From contig OZ024929.1 of NCBI GenBank assembly GCA_964017235.1, forward strand, positions 26,285,464 to 26,349,463: DNA of 64,000 nt, in the 5' to 3' direction. Below the pieces are notes generated by a model that saw only the letters and a program-made list of their open reading frames with translations, had not been told where the DNA came from and ran no database searches. Position numbers and translations under genes: made by a program. Shown in pieces: positions 38,701 to 53,700 of this stretch (its first letter is position 1; each line of letters opens with the position of its first letter). This stretch comes from Sabellastarte sp. h YS-2021 (lineage: Eukaryota > Annelida > Polychaeta > Sabellida > Sabellidae).

Positions 38701-41700
38701 GTTAGCGACCTACAGTCCACATTTCTTTCCAGATTTCTTTCATATTTGGCAGGTGGCTTGGTATGCTAGAGAACTCGCCACCCTATCTTTTTGGTAGGCT
38801 TTATGTCTAAATTAGGCCTGTGGTAGACAAAAATGTCTAAAATGTGGAATACTGCTTGTTAGTGACCTACAGTCCACATTTCTTTCATATTTGGCAGGTG
38901 GCTTGGTATGCTAGAGGACTCGCCACCCTATCTCTTTGGTAGGCTTTATGTCTAAATTAGGCCTGTGGTAGACAAAAATGTCTAAAATGTGGAATACTGC
39001 TTGTTAGCGACCTACAGTCCACATTTCTTTCCACATTTCTTTCATATTTGGCAGGTGGCTTGGTATGCTAGAGGACTCGCCACCCTATCTTTTTTGTAGG
39101 GTTTATGTCTAAATTAGGCCTGTGGTAGACAAAAATGTCTAAAATGTGGAATATTGCTTGTTAGCGACCTACAGTCCACATTTCTTTCATATTTGGCAGG
39201 TGGCTTATCGCTGTCAGAATAACTCATTCATCTACTTTTGGGAGAGCTTTCACATGGTGAAGTTTCAGACCCGTAGATAATTACTCACCTACTCAAAATG
39301 AGTAAATGCGAATTATCTCTAAAAGTATTGCAGATAGCCAATTTTTCTCAAATAACTCATTCACCTACTTTTGGGAGAGCTTTTACTTAGTGAAGTTTCA
39401 GACCCATAGTTAATTACTCACCTACTCAAAATGAGTAAATGTGAATTATCTCTAAAAGTATTGCGGATAGCCAATTTTTCTCTAATAACTCATTCATCTA
39501 CTTTTGGGAGAGCTTTCACATGGTGAAGTTTCAGACCCGTAGCTAATTACTCAGCTACTCAAAATGAGTAAATGCGAATTATCTCTAAAAGTATTGCAGA
39601 TAGCCAATTTTTCTCAAATAACTCATTCACCTACTTTTGGGAGAGCTTTTACTTGGTGAAGTTTCAGACCCATAGCTAATTATTTACCTACTCAAAATGA
39701 GTAAATGCTAATTATCTCTAAAAGTATTGCGGATAGCCAATTTTTCTCAACTCATTCATCTACTTTTGGGAGAGCTTTCACATGGTGAAGTTCCGGACCC
39801 GTAGGTAATTACTCACCTACTCAAAATGAGTAAATGTGAATTATCTCTAAAAGTATTGCTGATAGCCAATTTTTCTCAAATAACTCATTCATATACATTT
39901 TGGAGAGTTTTCAATTAGTGAATTTTCAGATCCTTTACTTACTCACCTACTCAAAATGAGTAAATGCCTATTATCTCTAAAAGTATTGCAGATAGCCAGT
40001 ATTTCTCAAATAACTCATTCACCTACATTTTGGAGAGCTTTCACATGCTAAAGTTTTTTTATGAATTTTTTATATAATTTTTAATGCATTAAATTAAAAT
40101 ATGTTATTCAGCTACTTTTTCCATAGCTACAAAATGCTGAGTAACTTGGGTGTCTATCTCAATAGCTAAGTGAGTAATAGCTACTTTTGGACTTTTCACT
40201 AACTTCCATCATGAGTAAAATCACTTGTAACTTGAAAACTATTGCATTTAGAGAATTTTGTGAGTCTTTGAAGCTCACACCTTTCTTTGGCTTTTTCTGC
40301 CTTTCTTTGTAGATCACACTTGTAGGGGAGTCTGACAGTGCCAGAAGTAGAGAGATCACTGCCCAGTGGGTATCAGTCTGAAAAGAATAACAAATAATCA
40401 AAACATATCCCCTTGAACTTGACATTGCATAGCTGAGTAATAGCTACTTTGAAGTTCTTACCCAACACTAAATCATTTATAACTTGAAAAGTATTGCATT
40501 TTGAGCATTTTGTTAAAATATGTTATTCAGCTACTTTTTCCATAGCTACAACATGGTTAGTAACTTGGGTGTCTATCTCAATAGCTAAGTGAGTAATAGC
40601 TACTTTTGGACTTTTCACTAACTTCCATCATGAGTAAAATCACTTGTAACTTGAAAACTATTGCATTTTTTTTTTGGAGAATTTTGTGCAAATATGTTAT
40701 TCACCTAGTTTTGGGTCAGCTATAACATAGTAAAGTTTCAGACCTCTAGCTCGTGGCATAGCTGAGTAATAGCTACTTTGCCGGTGGATACATTTTGCTT
40801 CTGGCCACAGATGCGTCCTTGGTCTAGTTCAGGTCACCTTTAGAGTCACAAATTATGATGAAAATATTAAAGCTGTGCTAATAAGATGTCTAGAAAATAT
40901 TTGAGGTAAAATCTTACATTACTGTGTAAAACCTCTGTTTTCTGGTTTCAGTTTTCAATGCCATTGTGAGACTATGCATCACCGATATGCTACCAATGCT
41001 GACCAGAGTGTTGAACTTACCTCAAAAAAAGGATTCACAGAAACCAGTGCTGCCATCTAGCAGCTCAAAATGGAAAAAAGTCAAGATGGATGTGAAGTCG
41101 TACCTCACTGATGTCTTTCAGGTTAATCGACTGAAAAGTTAAAAATTTAATTCCAAGTCAAAAAGAGCAAACTTGCCAACAGGTACTATGTTGTATTTAG
41201 TAGGTATAAACAGTGGCTTAATGTCATGAAACGAAGACTTCATAAAACTAGGGGTGTTGCGGTAGCAATTTTTTCCTTCCGGTTTCCCGTCTTTCACTTC
41301 CCGGTCGGTTACCGGTTAACCGTCTCTTATTTAACAAAACATGAGAACCAAATAGTTTCCATACTGTAAAACAGGAATTCTAACATGACACAGATGTTTC
41401 CTCGATTCTGATTGGCTAAATGACGAAATATATGGTTACTCCAAATTATCACTCATTATGGCTGTGATATTACAGTAAATAGCAAATAAAAGTGGATTAT
41501 GACACTTATTTTGTATGTAAGGTTAGAAAAGTTTCTTTACATTGAAGTATAAGCGGAAAACCGGAAGCTGAACTTTATGACGGTTTGCAATAATTTATTT
41601 ACCGTACAGACGATACCGGTACTACCGCAACACCCCGACATAAAATATCAGAAATTTTAAAGAGGTAAATGAAATAATCAATAAAGTTGGCAAATTAATG

Positions 41701-44700
41701 CAAATTTTAGAAAGTGTTTATTTGGCAGAAAATATTAAAACTGGGATATCTTCCAAACAACAATCTGACTTGAGTCAAAATAAAACGGTGGTAAAGTATT
41801 GGATTTTGAACATCAACCAGGATATCATTCAACTGATTACATTAATTTGGGTTTAACATGGCCTTTAACATATTGTATACATATCACAGCATGTATCTTA
41901 GGGAATGAATGAAGGCAATGCGTACTAGGTACTCCACACTCTGTACTGAAAACTGGTTAGTGGGAGGTGAATGTACTACCCACTAGGACAATAGGCCCCC
42001 TTGTAAAATACAAAAATTAAGTTAATTTTTATATTTCAATAAAACATTTCAAATTATGTGTGAAACCGTTGACCAGACACATAAATTGAATGTTTTAATT
42101 CTTAAGCTATCTTTTTTTGGTTTATTGGGGAAAGTTTTAGTTTTAATACAAACTTTTGGTTTAAAAGTTACTCATATAATTTCCTTCCGGTAGTCAGAAT
42201 CCAATTAAAATAAAAATATTAGTATTTCTGTTGGGAACGGTTATTTTATCCAATGATATAGGCAGTGAATACCTTTCAAGTGTATTGTTTGTGTTGGTTT
42301 GATTTATATTTCTATGTGTCTGTCCTTTTATCGCAGTTTGTTTCTGATATTGCTGAGCCAGCCATCCTGAATGTGATGCTGAAGCATGTGCACCAGCTGA
42401 CCCCGTACGTTGCCTGTTTTCCCAAACTCACCAAGCAGGCACTGAAGGTGAGTGGACTGTTGTAAACCTTAGACATTCTGCCTCTCTTTTTGGGTTAATT
42501 AAAGAACAGCTAGAATTTTGTTGACACATGCTAAATTGCAAATGTTAAAATATAGATGTACAACTAAAACCTAACAAAGCTATCTGATTTTTTTATGAAA
42601 TAAGCTACTCTACAAGTGGCAGTCTTATTTGGCAGTATACTGATGAAGTGAGGAGTGCTGAGGTTGAAACTGTGCTAAACCAAGAAACTCAACATCAAAA
42701 GCTTCTTGATTAGGATTTATAGTACTTTGGTCACTTTAATGGATCCCTGTGATCTTTTAGGGTGGGAACATAATTATATCCCCAGACGAAAGTCGGGGAT
42801 ATATTGGATTCAGGTCCGTCGCGCCGCCGCCGCCGCCGCCGCCGCCGTAGAAATTTCCTTGTGGACGCGATAACTCAAAAACAAATTAATATTTTTTTTT
42901 CAAACTTGGTACACATGTTAAGGGTGCCCAAAGGAAGATCCCTATTTTAAGGTGACCTTAAACTCCCAGTAAAAAAGAACTTATGGCCACCTTAAGGTCA
43001 GAAATTGCACTTTTGGCCACTTAGAGCCCTGTAGGTCACAAACTATGATGCTCAGCTGGCTGAAATTTTACCTGACAACACATTAATATGTTCTTAGTAC
43101 ATGTGCTGAAAATCACGACTTTAAGTTGAGGAGAAAATTGTGTTTGAGGCCCATAAATACCCCCACTTGGGGATTTTTTGCTATACTTTTCACATATTTT
43201 GCCCTATAATTTGGAAGTGGTAATTCTGATGAGTCTCAAACTGCGCTAGGTATAACTTTGATATGTAATCCTTGTCTGTAGAAAATTTTAGGGCTGTAGG
43301 TTTACCCAAAGGGGTCGACTTAAGGTCTCAAAAGTGCCCACAGAGACCCAATTTATGCACTTTTTGCCACTTTCAAGCACTGTAGCTTTCAAACTATGTC
43401 TCTCATCTAAGTTAAATATCATCTGGGAATATATCTATGTGTTTTCTTATATGTGCCCCAACATTTAGGCCTTTAATAGACAGTTAACCTGTGTATCAGG
43501 ACCATAAACACCCACCCGAGTGACCCTTATAAGACATTTTTCACATCTTTTTCCCTGTAACTTGGAAATGGTAAGTCTGAGAAGTTTCAAACTGTATTAG
43601 ATATATATTCTGTGTGTAATCTTAGTATGTAACAGATTTTAAGTCTGAAGCTTTAATTTTGAAGGTCAAATTGAGGTCTCTAAAAGGCTCCCAAAGACCC
43701 AATATTTGGACTTTTTGCTACTTTTAAGCCCTGTGACTGTCAAACTATGTGACTGATAGAGCTCAAATCCTATCTGGGAAGATATTAGTATGTTATTTAT
43801 ATATGTGCCAAAAATTAAGGCTTTAAGAAGACATTTAACCTGTGTATGAGGACCATAAATCCCCACCCGAGTGACCATTTTTAGACATTTTTCACATATT
43901 TTGCCCTGTAACTTGGAAATGGTAAGTCTAAGAAGTTTCAAACTGTATTAGATGCATATTCTATGTGTAATCTTAGTATGTGACAAATTTTAAGTCTGAG
44001 GCTTTAATTTGAAGGCCACATTTAGGTCTCTAGAAGGCCCCATAAAGACCCAGTATTTGGACTTTTTGCCAATTTTAAGGCCTGTGACTGTTAAACTATG
44101 TGACTGATAGAGCTGAAATCTCATCTGGGAATACATTATTATGTTCTTTTTACATGTGCCAAAAATCAAGGCTTCAAGTAGACATTTAACCTGTGTATGA
44201 GGACCTTAAACACCCACCTGAGTGACCCTTTTAAGACATTTTTCACATATTTTGCTCTGTAACTTGGAAATGGTAAGTCTGAGAAGTTTCAAACTTTATT
44301 AGATACATATTCTATGTGTAATCTTAGTATGTAACAAATTTTAAGTCTGAAGCTTTAATTTGAAAGCCACATCGAGATCTCTAAAAGGCCCACAGAGACC
44401 CAATATTTGGACTTTTTAACCACCTTTAAGCCCTGTGACTGTTAAACTATGTGATTGATGGAGCTGAAATCCCATCTGGGAATGCATTATTATGTCCTTT
44501 TTACATATGCCGAAAATCAAGGTTTTTAGTAGACATTTAACCTGTGTATGAGGGCCATAGACACTCGCCCAAGTGCCTTTTTGGACATTTTTTCCGTATT
44601 TTGCCCTGTTATTTGGAAATGCTTAGTGTGACAAGTCTTAAACTGTATTATATATAATTTTTGTTTGTTATGTATGTCCCCCAAAAAGTTTCAGATCTGT

Positions 44701-47700
44701 TGTTTAATTACTAAGGTCTCTTTAACAATTGTAAAATGCCCACAGAAACCCAATTTATGGACATTATGCCACTTTAAAGCCCAGTAACTGTCAAACTATG
44801 TGGGTTATAGAGCTGAAATCTTTGAATTTTTAAAAGGAAATGCCTGTCTATTTAAATTTTGAATATTAATAATGTTATGTCTATCTTAGTCTTTTAAGAA
44901 CTTATTTTTGTGTGTTATACCTCTGCTTGTTGAGTTTTTAACTTTTTAAAATGAAACTGGTTAAACATATTCAAGTAGACAAAATGGACACTTTAAGTGA
45001 GCTTTAAGTCCCAATATTAATGAAATTATATCCTTATGTAGTAAAAGTAGGGGATTTTTAACCCTCAACTAGCCCAGTTTTATTCAACTTGCCTCAGTTA
45101 ATTTTGACACAGCTCCTACAGTTATGAACTCATTTTAGTTGATAATCACATACTTAAAATTCTCAATTCTTTTTGTATTTGAGTACCCCTTTTATATAGA
45201 TTGTTTGTTTACCATTTATGCATCCCCCACCCGGATTCCCCCCACCCACCTCTGGGACCTCCAGCTATATTGAGTGACACTAAATAAACAAAGGTATTTA
45301 ATGATATCAGATGAGAAACAAAGAACTCAATGGGGTTGCAGATCTTGTGTAATAGTGAGAGAGGTGTGGAGAAGGGGAGAGGGGTGGGGGTGGGAGGTGG
45401 TGGGCTTCATTACATATAACACAAAGGGGAGTCAGAACTGAGATTGTGTCACATATTTAGGTTGCATATATATGGACCACATAATATATAGGTATAGAGG
45501 AAATGAATAACTGAAAACAATTTGCAAATTCTAAAAATAATATAATAAAATAATAATATAAATAATTTTTTTTTAAATAATATTTTATTTGTGAACAAAT
45601 ATAGAAACAGATATGCGCTTTTGGGATTATGAATTTTAGAATGGACATTGAATCATCAATCATTTAAATACTTTGAAGGAAGATTGAAAAGTATGATGAG
45701 TTGAGTTAAAAATAATATTTTATTTGTCAACAAATATAGAAACAGATATGCTCTTTTGGGATTATTATTTTAGAATGGACATTCAATCATCAATCATTTA
45801 AATACTTTGAAAATAGGTTTAGAGTTATCATTGCAGGAAGATTGAAAATATAATTTGAGTTATGTATTCGGCGTCTGGGGATACACCATCTTCCTTGGAA
45901 GATATAAACAGAGTAGATTGATGTGCTGAAGTTCATATAATAATGGGTAATTATGTTTTAAAAAATTCCCGATCAAAACCTGTGGCGTGAGTGATGACCT
46001 GTCTGGGGATATGTTGGCGCCGAGTTGGCCCAATCTAGTTAATTACTGGGTCTTTTTGTGTAAGTGACAATTTACTCTGGGTATTAATATTGCAATTTTA
46101 GCCAATGAGTTTGACAGTGAAAGTTTAATTATGGTAAAATCTTAAATTTGTATTTTTATGTCAGCTGACTTATCAGTCAGCTAACATTATGGCATCACTC
46201 TGTGGCGTCTGTGTACGTGTCTGCGTGAACAACTTCGCCTTCAAAACTACAAGACCCAGAGACATGCTGTTAATTTTAAAAGATACCTTATCTACCTTGT
46301 TCAAGGCATGCAAATCTGTTCGTTCGTCTGTTCCCCAGAGCCATTACAAGTGAGGTACCCCCCACCCAAAGTGTGAAAATTTCAACACTTAATCCCAATT
46401 TTCTCATTGACTATTACAGGGATTTCTGTCTTATCTTGCTATATGTACTAGACCACAAGTAGATTCCCTTGCGTGAGTCTCAGGCCTGGATCTTTCTTAG
46501 TTATTTTTTTATGAATTTTTAAAATAATTTTTAATGCATTAAAATTCATGAAATCATGGACTAAATCACTTATAACTTGAAAAGTATTGCATTTAGAGCA
46601 TTTTGTTAAATATGTTATTCAGCTACTTTTTTAATAGCTACAACATGGTGAGTAACTTGGGGGTCTATCCCAATAGCTAAGTGAGTAATGGCTACTTTCT
46701 AACTTTCCGTACCTTCCATAATGAGTAAAATAATTTGTAACTTGAAAACTATTGCAATTAGAGAATTTTGTTTAAATATCTTAGTCATCGACTTTTGAAT
46801 TAGCTATAAGATTGTAAAATTGCAGACGAGTAGCTCATGGTACAGCTATTTAATAGCTATTCTCAGGTTCTCTCTGTTGAGTAAATCAGATGTAACTGGG
46901 AAACTTTTGCATTTAGAGTATTTTGTTTAAATATGTTGTTCACATACTTGTGGGTCAGCTATAACATAGTGTAATTGTAGACCTGTAGCTCATAGCATAG
47001 CTGAGCAATAGCTACTTTTAGATTTTTACTGTTCAGTTATTCGGTTGTAACTTGAAAACTATTGCATGTAGAGTATTTTGTTTAAATAAGTTGTGAATGT
47101 ATTTTTGGTCAGCTATAAAATAGTAAAATTGCAGACCTGTAGCTTCTTGCATAGTTGAGTAATAGCTACTTTCAAGTTCTCACTGTTGAGTAAATTAGTT
47201 GTAACTTGAAAACTATTTCATGTACAACATTTCTTTAAATATGTTATTTACCTACTTTTGCCTGAGCTATACCATTTTAAAATTGCAGCCCTTTAACTGA
47301 TTCCATAGCTGAGCAAAAGCTACTTTGACATTCTCCATGTTGAGTAAATCAGTTGTAACTCAAAAACTGTTGCATTTGCAGTATTTTCTTTAAATATGTT
47401 TTAACCTACTTTTTACACCTAAACAGTAACTTTGTTACTTTCCTTCTGAATACCATTTGCAGGGCACAACTTTGTGTCCTTTTCTTCTGTCACTTCTACT
47501 CTGAAACTCAAAACACACAGTCAGCTGACACAGAGCCCGTTCACGGGCACTGATTGCTTGTTATGAGAATTAAATTAATTTGGAGAATTTCTTTAACTTG
47601 GAGAATTTTTTTTTGTCGAAATATCCTTCCAGCTAAATTTTCAGCCCGTTCACGGGCACTGATTGCTTGTTATGAGAATTAAATTAATTTGGAGAATTTC

Positions 47701-50700
47701 TTTAACTTGGAGAATTTTTTTTGTTGAAATATCCTTCCAGCTAAATTTTCAGCTGCTCGTAAATTATTTTAGAAATATACAGTAATGTACGAGTGAGCTT
47801 CCTGTTGTAGTCTGTGATAACCTTTAGCACTACGTGAACATCCAAATAAATCACTGCAGATCTGTCTTGTCATATTTATTAAGAATTGAACCCAGTGTGT
47901 TTATCTGACTGTTTCAGAAATTCTTTGGCAATTGAAACTACTGTGTGTTTGTGAAGATTATGTCAATCTGACTTTACCTTGGCTTTCTATTTTAGCGTGT
48001 GATCGCTGTGTGGAGTAGTGGCGAGGAAACAAGTCGTGTTCTTGCCTTCCTCTCAATTAGTAGACTCACCCGACTGTGCCAGAACTCACAACTAGAGTTT
48101 GTCATCAAGGTAAGCTGCAATTACACCTTTAAAATCAAATTACACCATAATTACACCTGTTTCATTTAGGTAAGCAAAATTGGCACCTGTATCATCAAGG
48201 TAAGTTGCAGTTAATGCATATTGTCAGGCAATGATGCAGTTACACCTGTGTTACCAAGGTTTCATATGACATCAAGGTAAACTGCAGTCAACTAGGGCTG
48301 GGACGAATGCTAAAAAACAGCTCCCGAGTACTCGCCCTCTGACAACCGGCCCGAATTCGAGTAACCGCGAGATTTAGTACCTACCATTAGAAGTCTTCTG
48401 TAAACAAGAAGTCGATTCCGGTAATGAAACTTTGGAAGAAAAACGTCTTCTACTTAACCAGATATTATGGAATATGGAGTAACTTATAAGTTTTTAAGTG
48501 AACGCCTCAACTTTAATTGATATCATGTGACGGAAGTGCTGAAATTTAGCATAATTTACACAAAAAAACATTATGTAGGCAATAATACAATACCTTGCGA
48601 GTAACCGAGTAGTGAAAATGGACTCGAGTCCTAGCAAAGATCGACTCGTCTATCAAGGCTTGAGTAACCGTTCACAGCCCTAGTCACAACTGTTTCATCA
48701 AGGTAAGCTGCAGTTACACCTGTACAAAAATCAGCTAAACTTACATCTTTGTTATCAAGGTAAGCTATATGTAGTCAAGATAAGGTATATATATATCTAT
48801 TTGGATTCTCGAGTTTTACATTGAATAAGCTAACTTTCAGTGGAGAAAAAGCAAGTTTGCTAATTAGAGTTCTGGTTAACAGGTTCAGCTGTATAAGTCC
48901 TCCAAATGTGCACACTACAAATCAGTAGGGATGGGTCGGTGGGTCCGGTATCTCGGTATCGAGAGCATTTTACTGAAATACCGTGATGAGATTTTACAAC
49001 CGCCACTTCACTTGCCAACATATATAATGGAAGGAATAGTTAAAATATTAGAAACATACCCAAAATCTGAAGAAATTATAAGCTTTTATCCCCATATTTT
49101 CGTCCATTTGCAGACTTTTATACACGTTGAGCAGAACTGCCATGTTTTGGTTACGAGAATTTATAACCTAAATTTCGCTTGACAACACATAAAATGGAAG
49201 GAAAACTTAAAATATTGTGAACAAACAAGAAATCTGAAGAAATTATACAGGTTTCTCTCATATTTTGTCCATTTGGGGACTTTAATTGCGATGTTGTTAA
49301 GAGGAAATGTCCATGTTTGTTTGGGGTGGACTAAAACGCGGAGTCCCAGAATCGGTACGGTTTTGCATTGGCGACCTCCCGATGTACACATTTTTGATAC
49401 CAACCCATCCCTACAAATCAGCCTGAGTGTTGTCTCCTGCTCATAGTGGCAGGCTTGGCTCTAAGTAAGTAACAAACGTAGTGTGTATTTTATGTTTCAT
49501 TCATTGTGCGCACTTTTTGCTTTAAGTGTGAAGTTTTTGTAATAATTATCAGCCAATGTTTCTATATCAGGAACTTAAGAATATTGTCAATTTTACCTAT
49601 TTCAGCTAGTATACAGGTTTCTAGTACATGTACTTGCTAGATCCCAATATTGATCCAGATCACCACAAAAAAATCAGATCATCCGTTCCTTGTACAAGTG
49701 CCGACATTTTCTGAAAATGTCATCAAAATTCATCCACCTGTATCTTTTTGAGTTATTTTGCAAATAAACAAACGAACGTACACTACCAAAAACAAAACCC
49801 CCTTGGCAGAAGCAAGAACTAGACGCACACTGTTATGTCTATTTTCAGCACATGTACATGGCATATGTACAGAACTGTAAGTTTACGTCTCCCACCACTC
49901 TACCGATGATTAACTTCATGCAGCGCTCCCTGGTGGAAGTGTTTGTACTAGACGTCACTCTAGCGTACCAGTTTGCCTTCATCTACATACGTCAGCTTGC
50001 CATTCATCTGAGAAATGCCATCACTGTCAAGAAAAAGGTACAGCTATACATCTGACCTACTTTCTTATCCTTATGGCTTGGACAAAGTGGTTTTACTTCA
50101 CTGGAAATAGTTACAAGTGTAGAATTTGGCGTTCCTTTATACTTGACATCTTTGTCTTTTATGTAGCAGTGAATTTCTGCTATTTTATCGAATCCGATTC
50201 ATTGATGTTCAGAAGAAAGTGCAAAGTGGATACAGTCTGTTTTTGTTTAATTTTTTTTTTATTTTCTGTATTTCAGTGTTCTATAGTGTCGGTTTCCATT
50301 ATTTGCCTGTTGTGATCCGACCAATATTAGGAACATATTTAAAGTTATGTTAAAACTGAAATATTTCACATATTCTCATGTTTTTGCAAATTACTAAAGT
50401 AATATACAACCCTAATGTCCATTCTTATAACATCCCCCATTGCATTTTTGTGGGGAAGTTTGTATTTGATTGTTGTGTGGTATACTTTTATTATATACGT
50501 GTATGTATATATATTTGATATATATCTGCATGCTATGTTTTTGTAGGAGACTATACAGGCAGTATATAACTGGCAGTATGTACATTCACTGCACCTGTGG
50601 GTCAGGTTACTCAGTCAGGTCTACCCCAATGAGACTCTAGAGCCACTGATATACCCACTGACGCAGGTCATCATTGGAACCATCAAGTAAGAACATAAAG

Positions 50701-53700
50701 TGGACCATAGTTTTCACAACATATTAAGCACAAGATACTTTTGAACACTAGAAAACCAGATGTTAATTAAATTAAATTTAAGGTGTTTTGCACCATGTGT
50801 TTATATGAAACAGATGTAATTTTTTTTTTATAAATTTTCAGAAAAAATACAATATAACTACAGTCAGTTGTTTTCATTGTGTTTAGTCCTTGTCAGTGTT
50901 TGAGCAGAAGAGACAAACTTATTGAATGCTACTGTTTCAACAAGCCCTGTATTTAATCTACGTGTATATTTTATGGTGTAGGCTGGTGTCCACTCCCCGC
51001 TACTACCCGCTACGTTTTCACTGTGTGCGAGCTCTCAACATGTTGTCAGATTCTACCAACACCTACATCCCCACCCTGCCATTTCTTACTGAGGTAATCT
51101 TGTCAAATATCCATAAGAAATTACAGAAAATTCAGTAAAACAATAGATCAGTTGTTATCCAAATAGTTGATTTTATTATCTCACTTTATCTCTCCCAAAT
51201 GTATCTTTCCTCATTTGTTTTTATTTCAAAATAAATTTATGCTAAATTTACTGTATTAAGATTTAATGTATTCCCAAAATCAGCCAAAATTAATGAATTG
51301 GCAATAATGATTGGTTGAAATATCTTGTACAATGTGTTATTGGCTGTTTTGATTTGAGTGTAGTAACTTACTTGTTGCACTAAGTAACGTGAACGGTGTG
51401 CACTGAATAACTGGCATATATTGACTCATATGTATTCACGTTTCTATGTTAAGATTTTACGTACTACGGATTTCAATAAAAAGTACACGAGCACCAGTTT
51501 GAAGCCGTTCAACTTTGCCTGCATTCTGAAGTTATCCAAGACTCAGCTAGCTGAGAAGGCTTTCAAGGTGAGACTGAAAATACAAGCATAAAAGAAATAT
51601 TTACAAAATTTGTGTAAAATAGTGCAACTATTACCAGAGGGAGGGATGAACTGTGAGTCAAATGAGATTGATCCTTATTCAGCCTCGCTTTCGTGCATCC
51701 AATTAGTGGGCCTCAAGCGTATTGTTTCTTACACTTGGATAAAAGCATGAACATCTAACTATAATTATAATTAAAAGCAATATTCTGCCCTCTCCTGTCC
51801 ATATTTGGGCATTTGCATTTTGCATTATGTGCCAGTTGGTTGTAATTGGGTAAAGCACTATTTCTGTGTGTTCTCACTTCCTGTAAAATAAACTGGTTTT
51901 TAGGCGGGTTGCGTGTAACCAACCGGCCTATTAGATTGATGTGTCGGTGATGTGTATTATATTGATGTGTTTTTTGTCCGTTTGTCTGTCCATCAAAATT
52001 TCTGTTTCCGGACTCTAACTCGAAAACGGTTTGTCCAATCGAATTCAAACTTGACAGGGAGATAGATCACCATCACAGCTAGGTTCCTTTCGAAATTGGT
52101 GTAATTCTGTCATTTTGTTTGTCCATTTTTTTTCCATTTGTCTGTCCGTCAAAATTTTTGTTTCCGGACTCTAACTCAAAAACGCTGTATCCAATCGAAT
52201 TCAAACTTGACAGGGACATAGATAACCATCATAGCTAGGTTCCTTTCGAAATTGGTGTAATTATGTCTGTTCGTTTGTCCGTTTTTTGTCCATTTGTCCT
52301 TTAACATTTCTGTTTCCAGACTCTAACTTGAAAACGTTGTGTCCAATCGAATTCAAACTTGACAGGGAGATAGGTCACCATCACAGCTAGGTTCCTTTCA
52401 AAATTGGTGTAGTTCTGTCTGTTCGTTTGTCCGTTTGTTCGTCAAAAATTTCAGTTTCCGGACTCTAACTCAAAAACGGTTTGTCCAATCGAATTCAAAC
52501 TTGACAGGGAGATAGATCACCATCATAGCTAGGTTCCTTTCGAAATTGGTGTAATTCCATCCGTTCATTTGTCAGTTTGTCCGTCAACATTTCCGTTTCC
52601 GGACTCTAACTCGAAAATGCTTTGTCCAATCGAATTCAAACTTGACAGGGAGATACATCACCATCATAGCTAAGTTCCTTTCGAAATTGGTGTAATTCTG
52701 TCCTTTCCTTTGTCCGTTTATAGCATAGATACAATTATGTAACCTAGATTACAAGTTTTACATTTCTTAGCACGTCTAACACATTCACCTTAACGGGGTG
52801 ACCTAACATTTCTTTCCTTGTTTCTAAATGTAATTACAGCAGTTGCTAACCTTATTGCTGCCTGCGCAACCCGCCTTTTGGGGCATCTTTGACCCTCTTG
52901 TTATAGAGTTTTTGGTCACAAGTTGTCCTTCAATGAGAGCTTCACTATTTAAATCTTGCTAGACCACATTTTGGTCATATTTTCCAAGATAGCCTTGGCT
53001 TTTAACTGTTGTCATATGCTTACATTCTTTCTGATGAATTTAGAAATAGAGAAAAGAGAAACCACATATGTCTAATGTCAGGTTATGTAGATTTTACACA
53101 CAAAGTGAAACATTGCTTTTTGAATGAGTTTAAAATATTACCCAATTTGATCTTATCAAAATTTTATAGCTATTAAAAGGAATAGCTATAAAATTTGTGT
53201 CATTAGGTACAAAAAAACTAGATAAGTATTAGTGTTGTGAACGATAAACCGTTATGCGGTTTTTTGTTCGTTTCTGGCAAAAATAACGAAATTTGCAAAG
53301 AATATTTGGGAACCGGTAATTGAAAACGTCATCATTTTAGGCCACCTAATGGCTGATACTTCATCAAAACGACAAAAAATATACATATATTGTGAAATAT
53401 GTCACATTTTTACTTAATATTGAGCAAAAATCATGTTTACATACTAAATAATTTCTCGCGAAAGCCATTTCCAGTTACAAGTTCTGCCTCATGTACGCCG
53501 TGGGAATAATTTTACTGCACACTAACACGCATACGAAATACCGGATTTCGTTTGTTTCAAAGCCCCTGGTAACCGATTTTAATTTCTATAAACAGTCTGA
53601 CCACTAATAAGTGTACAGTGGGTATTTTAAAGATGAAATCACTGGTTAAATGTCTTGAAGTCTCAATACATTTTGAAACTGTGACATGTAAAATTATTTT

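Larger units (their letters stand above)
38634..40791. mobile_element. Hairpin-headed minisatellite element, family E
   Basis: The left end forms GTATCCC...GGGGATAC, followed by a TCGTCGTCGTC triplet run. The interior holds three successive arrays: about 150-bp units (38690-39205), 130-134-bp units (39220-40050) and longer units (40081-40760). A diverged complement of the left arm (CCGGTGGATAC) lies at 40781-40791, so the right boundary is less certain than in the other families. Non-coding; lies in NOC2L intron 6. Confidence 0.6.

Noticed and set aside
38690-40760. Regular direct repeats considered as a CRISPR array
   Set aside because: Units are contiguous tandem repeats without unique spacers, in a eukaryotic intron.
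50073-50315. 80-codon hydrophobic open frame in NOC2L intron 10
   Set aside because: T-rich intron sequence; no splice signals, no homology, between two secure exons.
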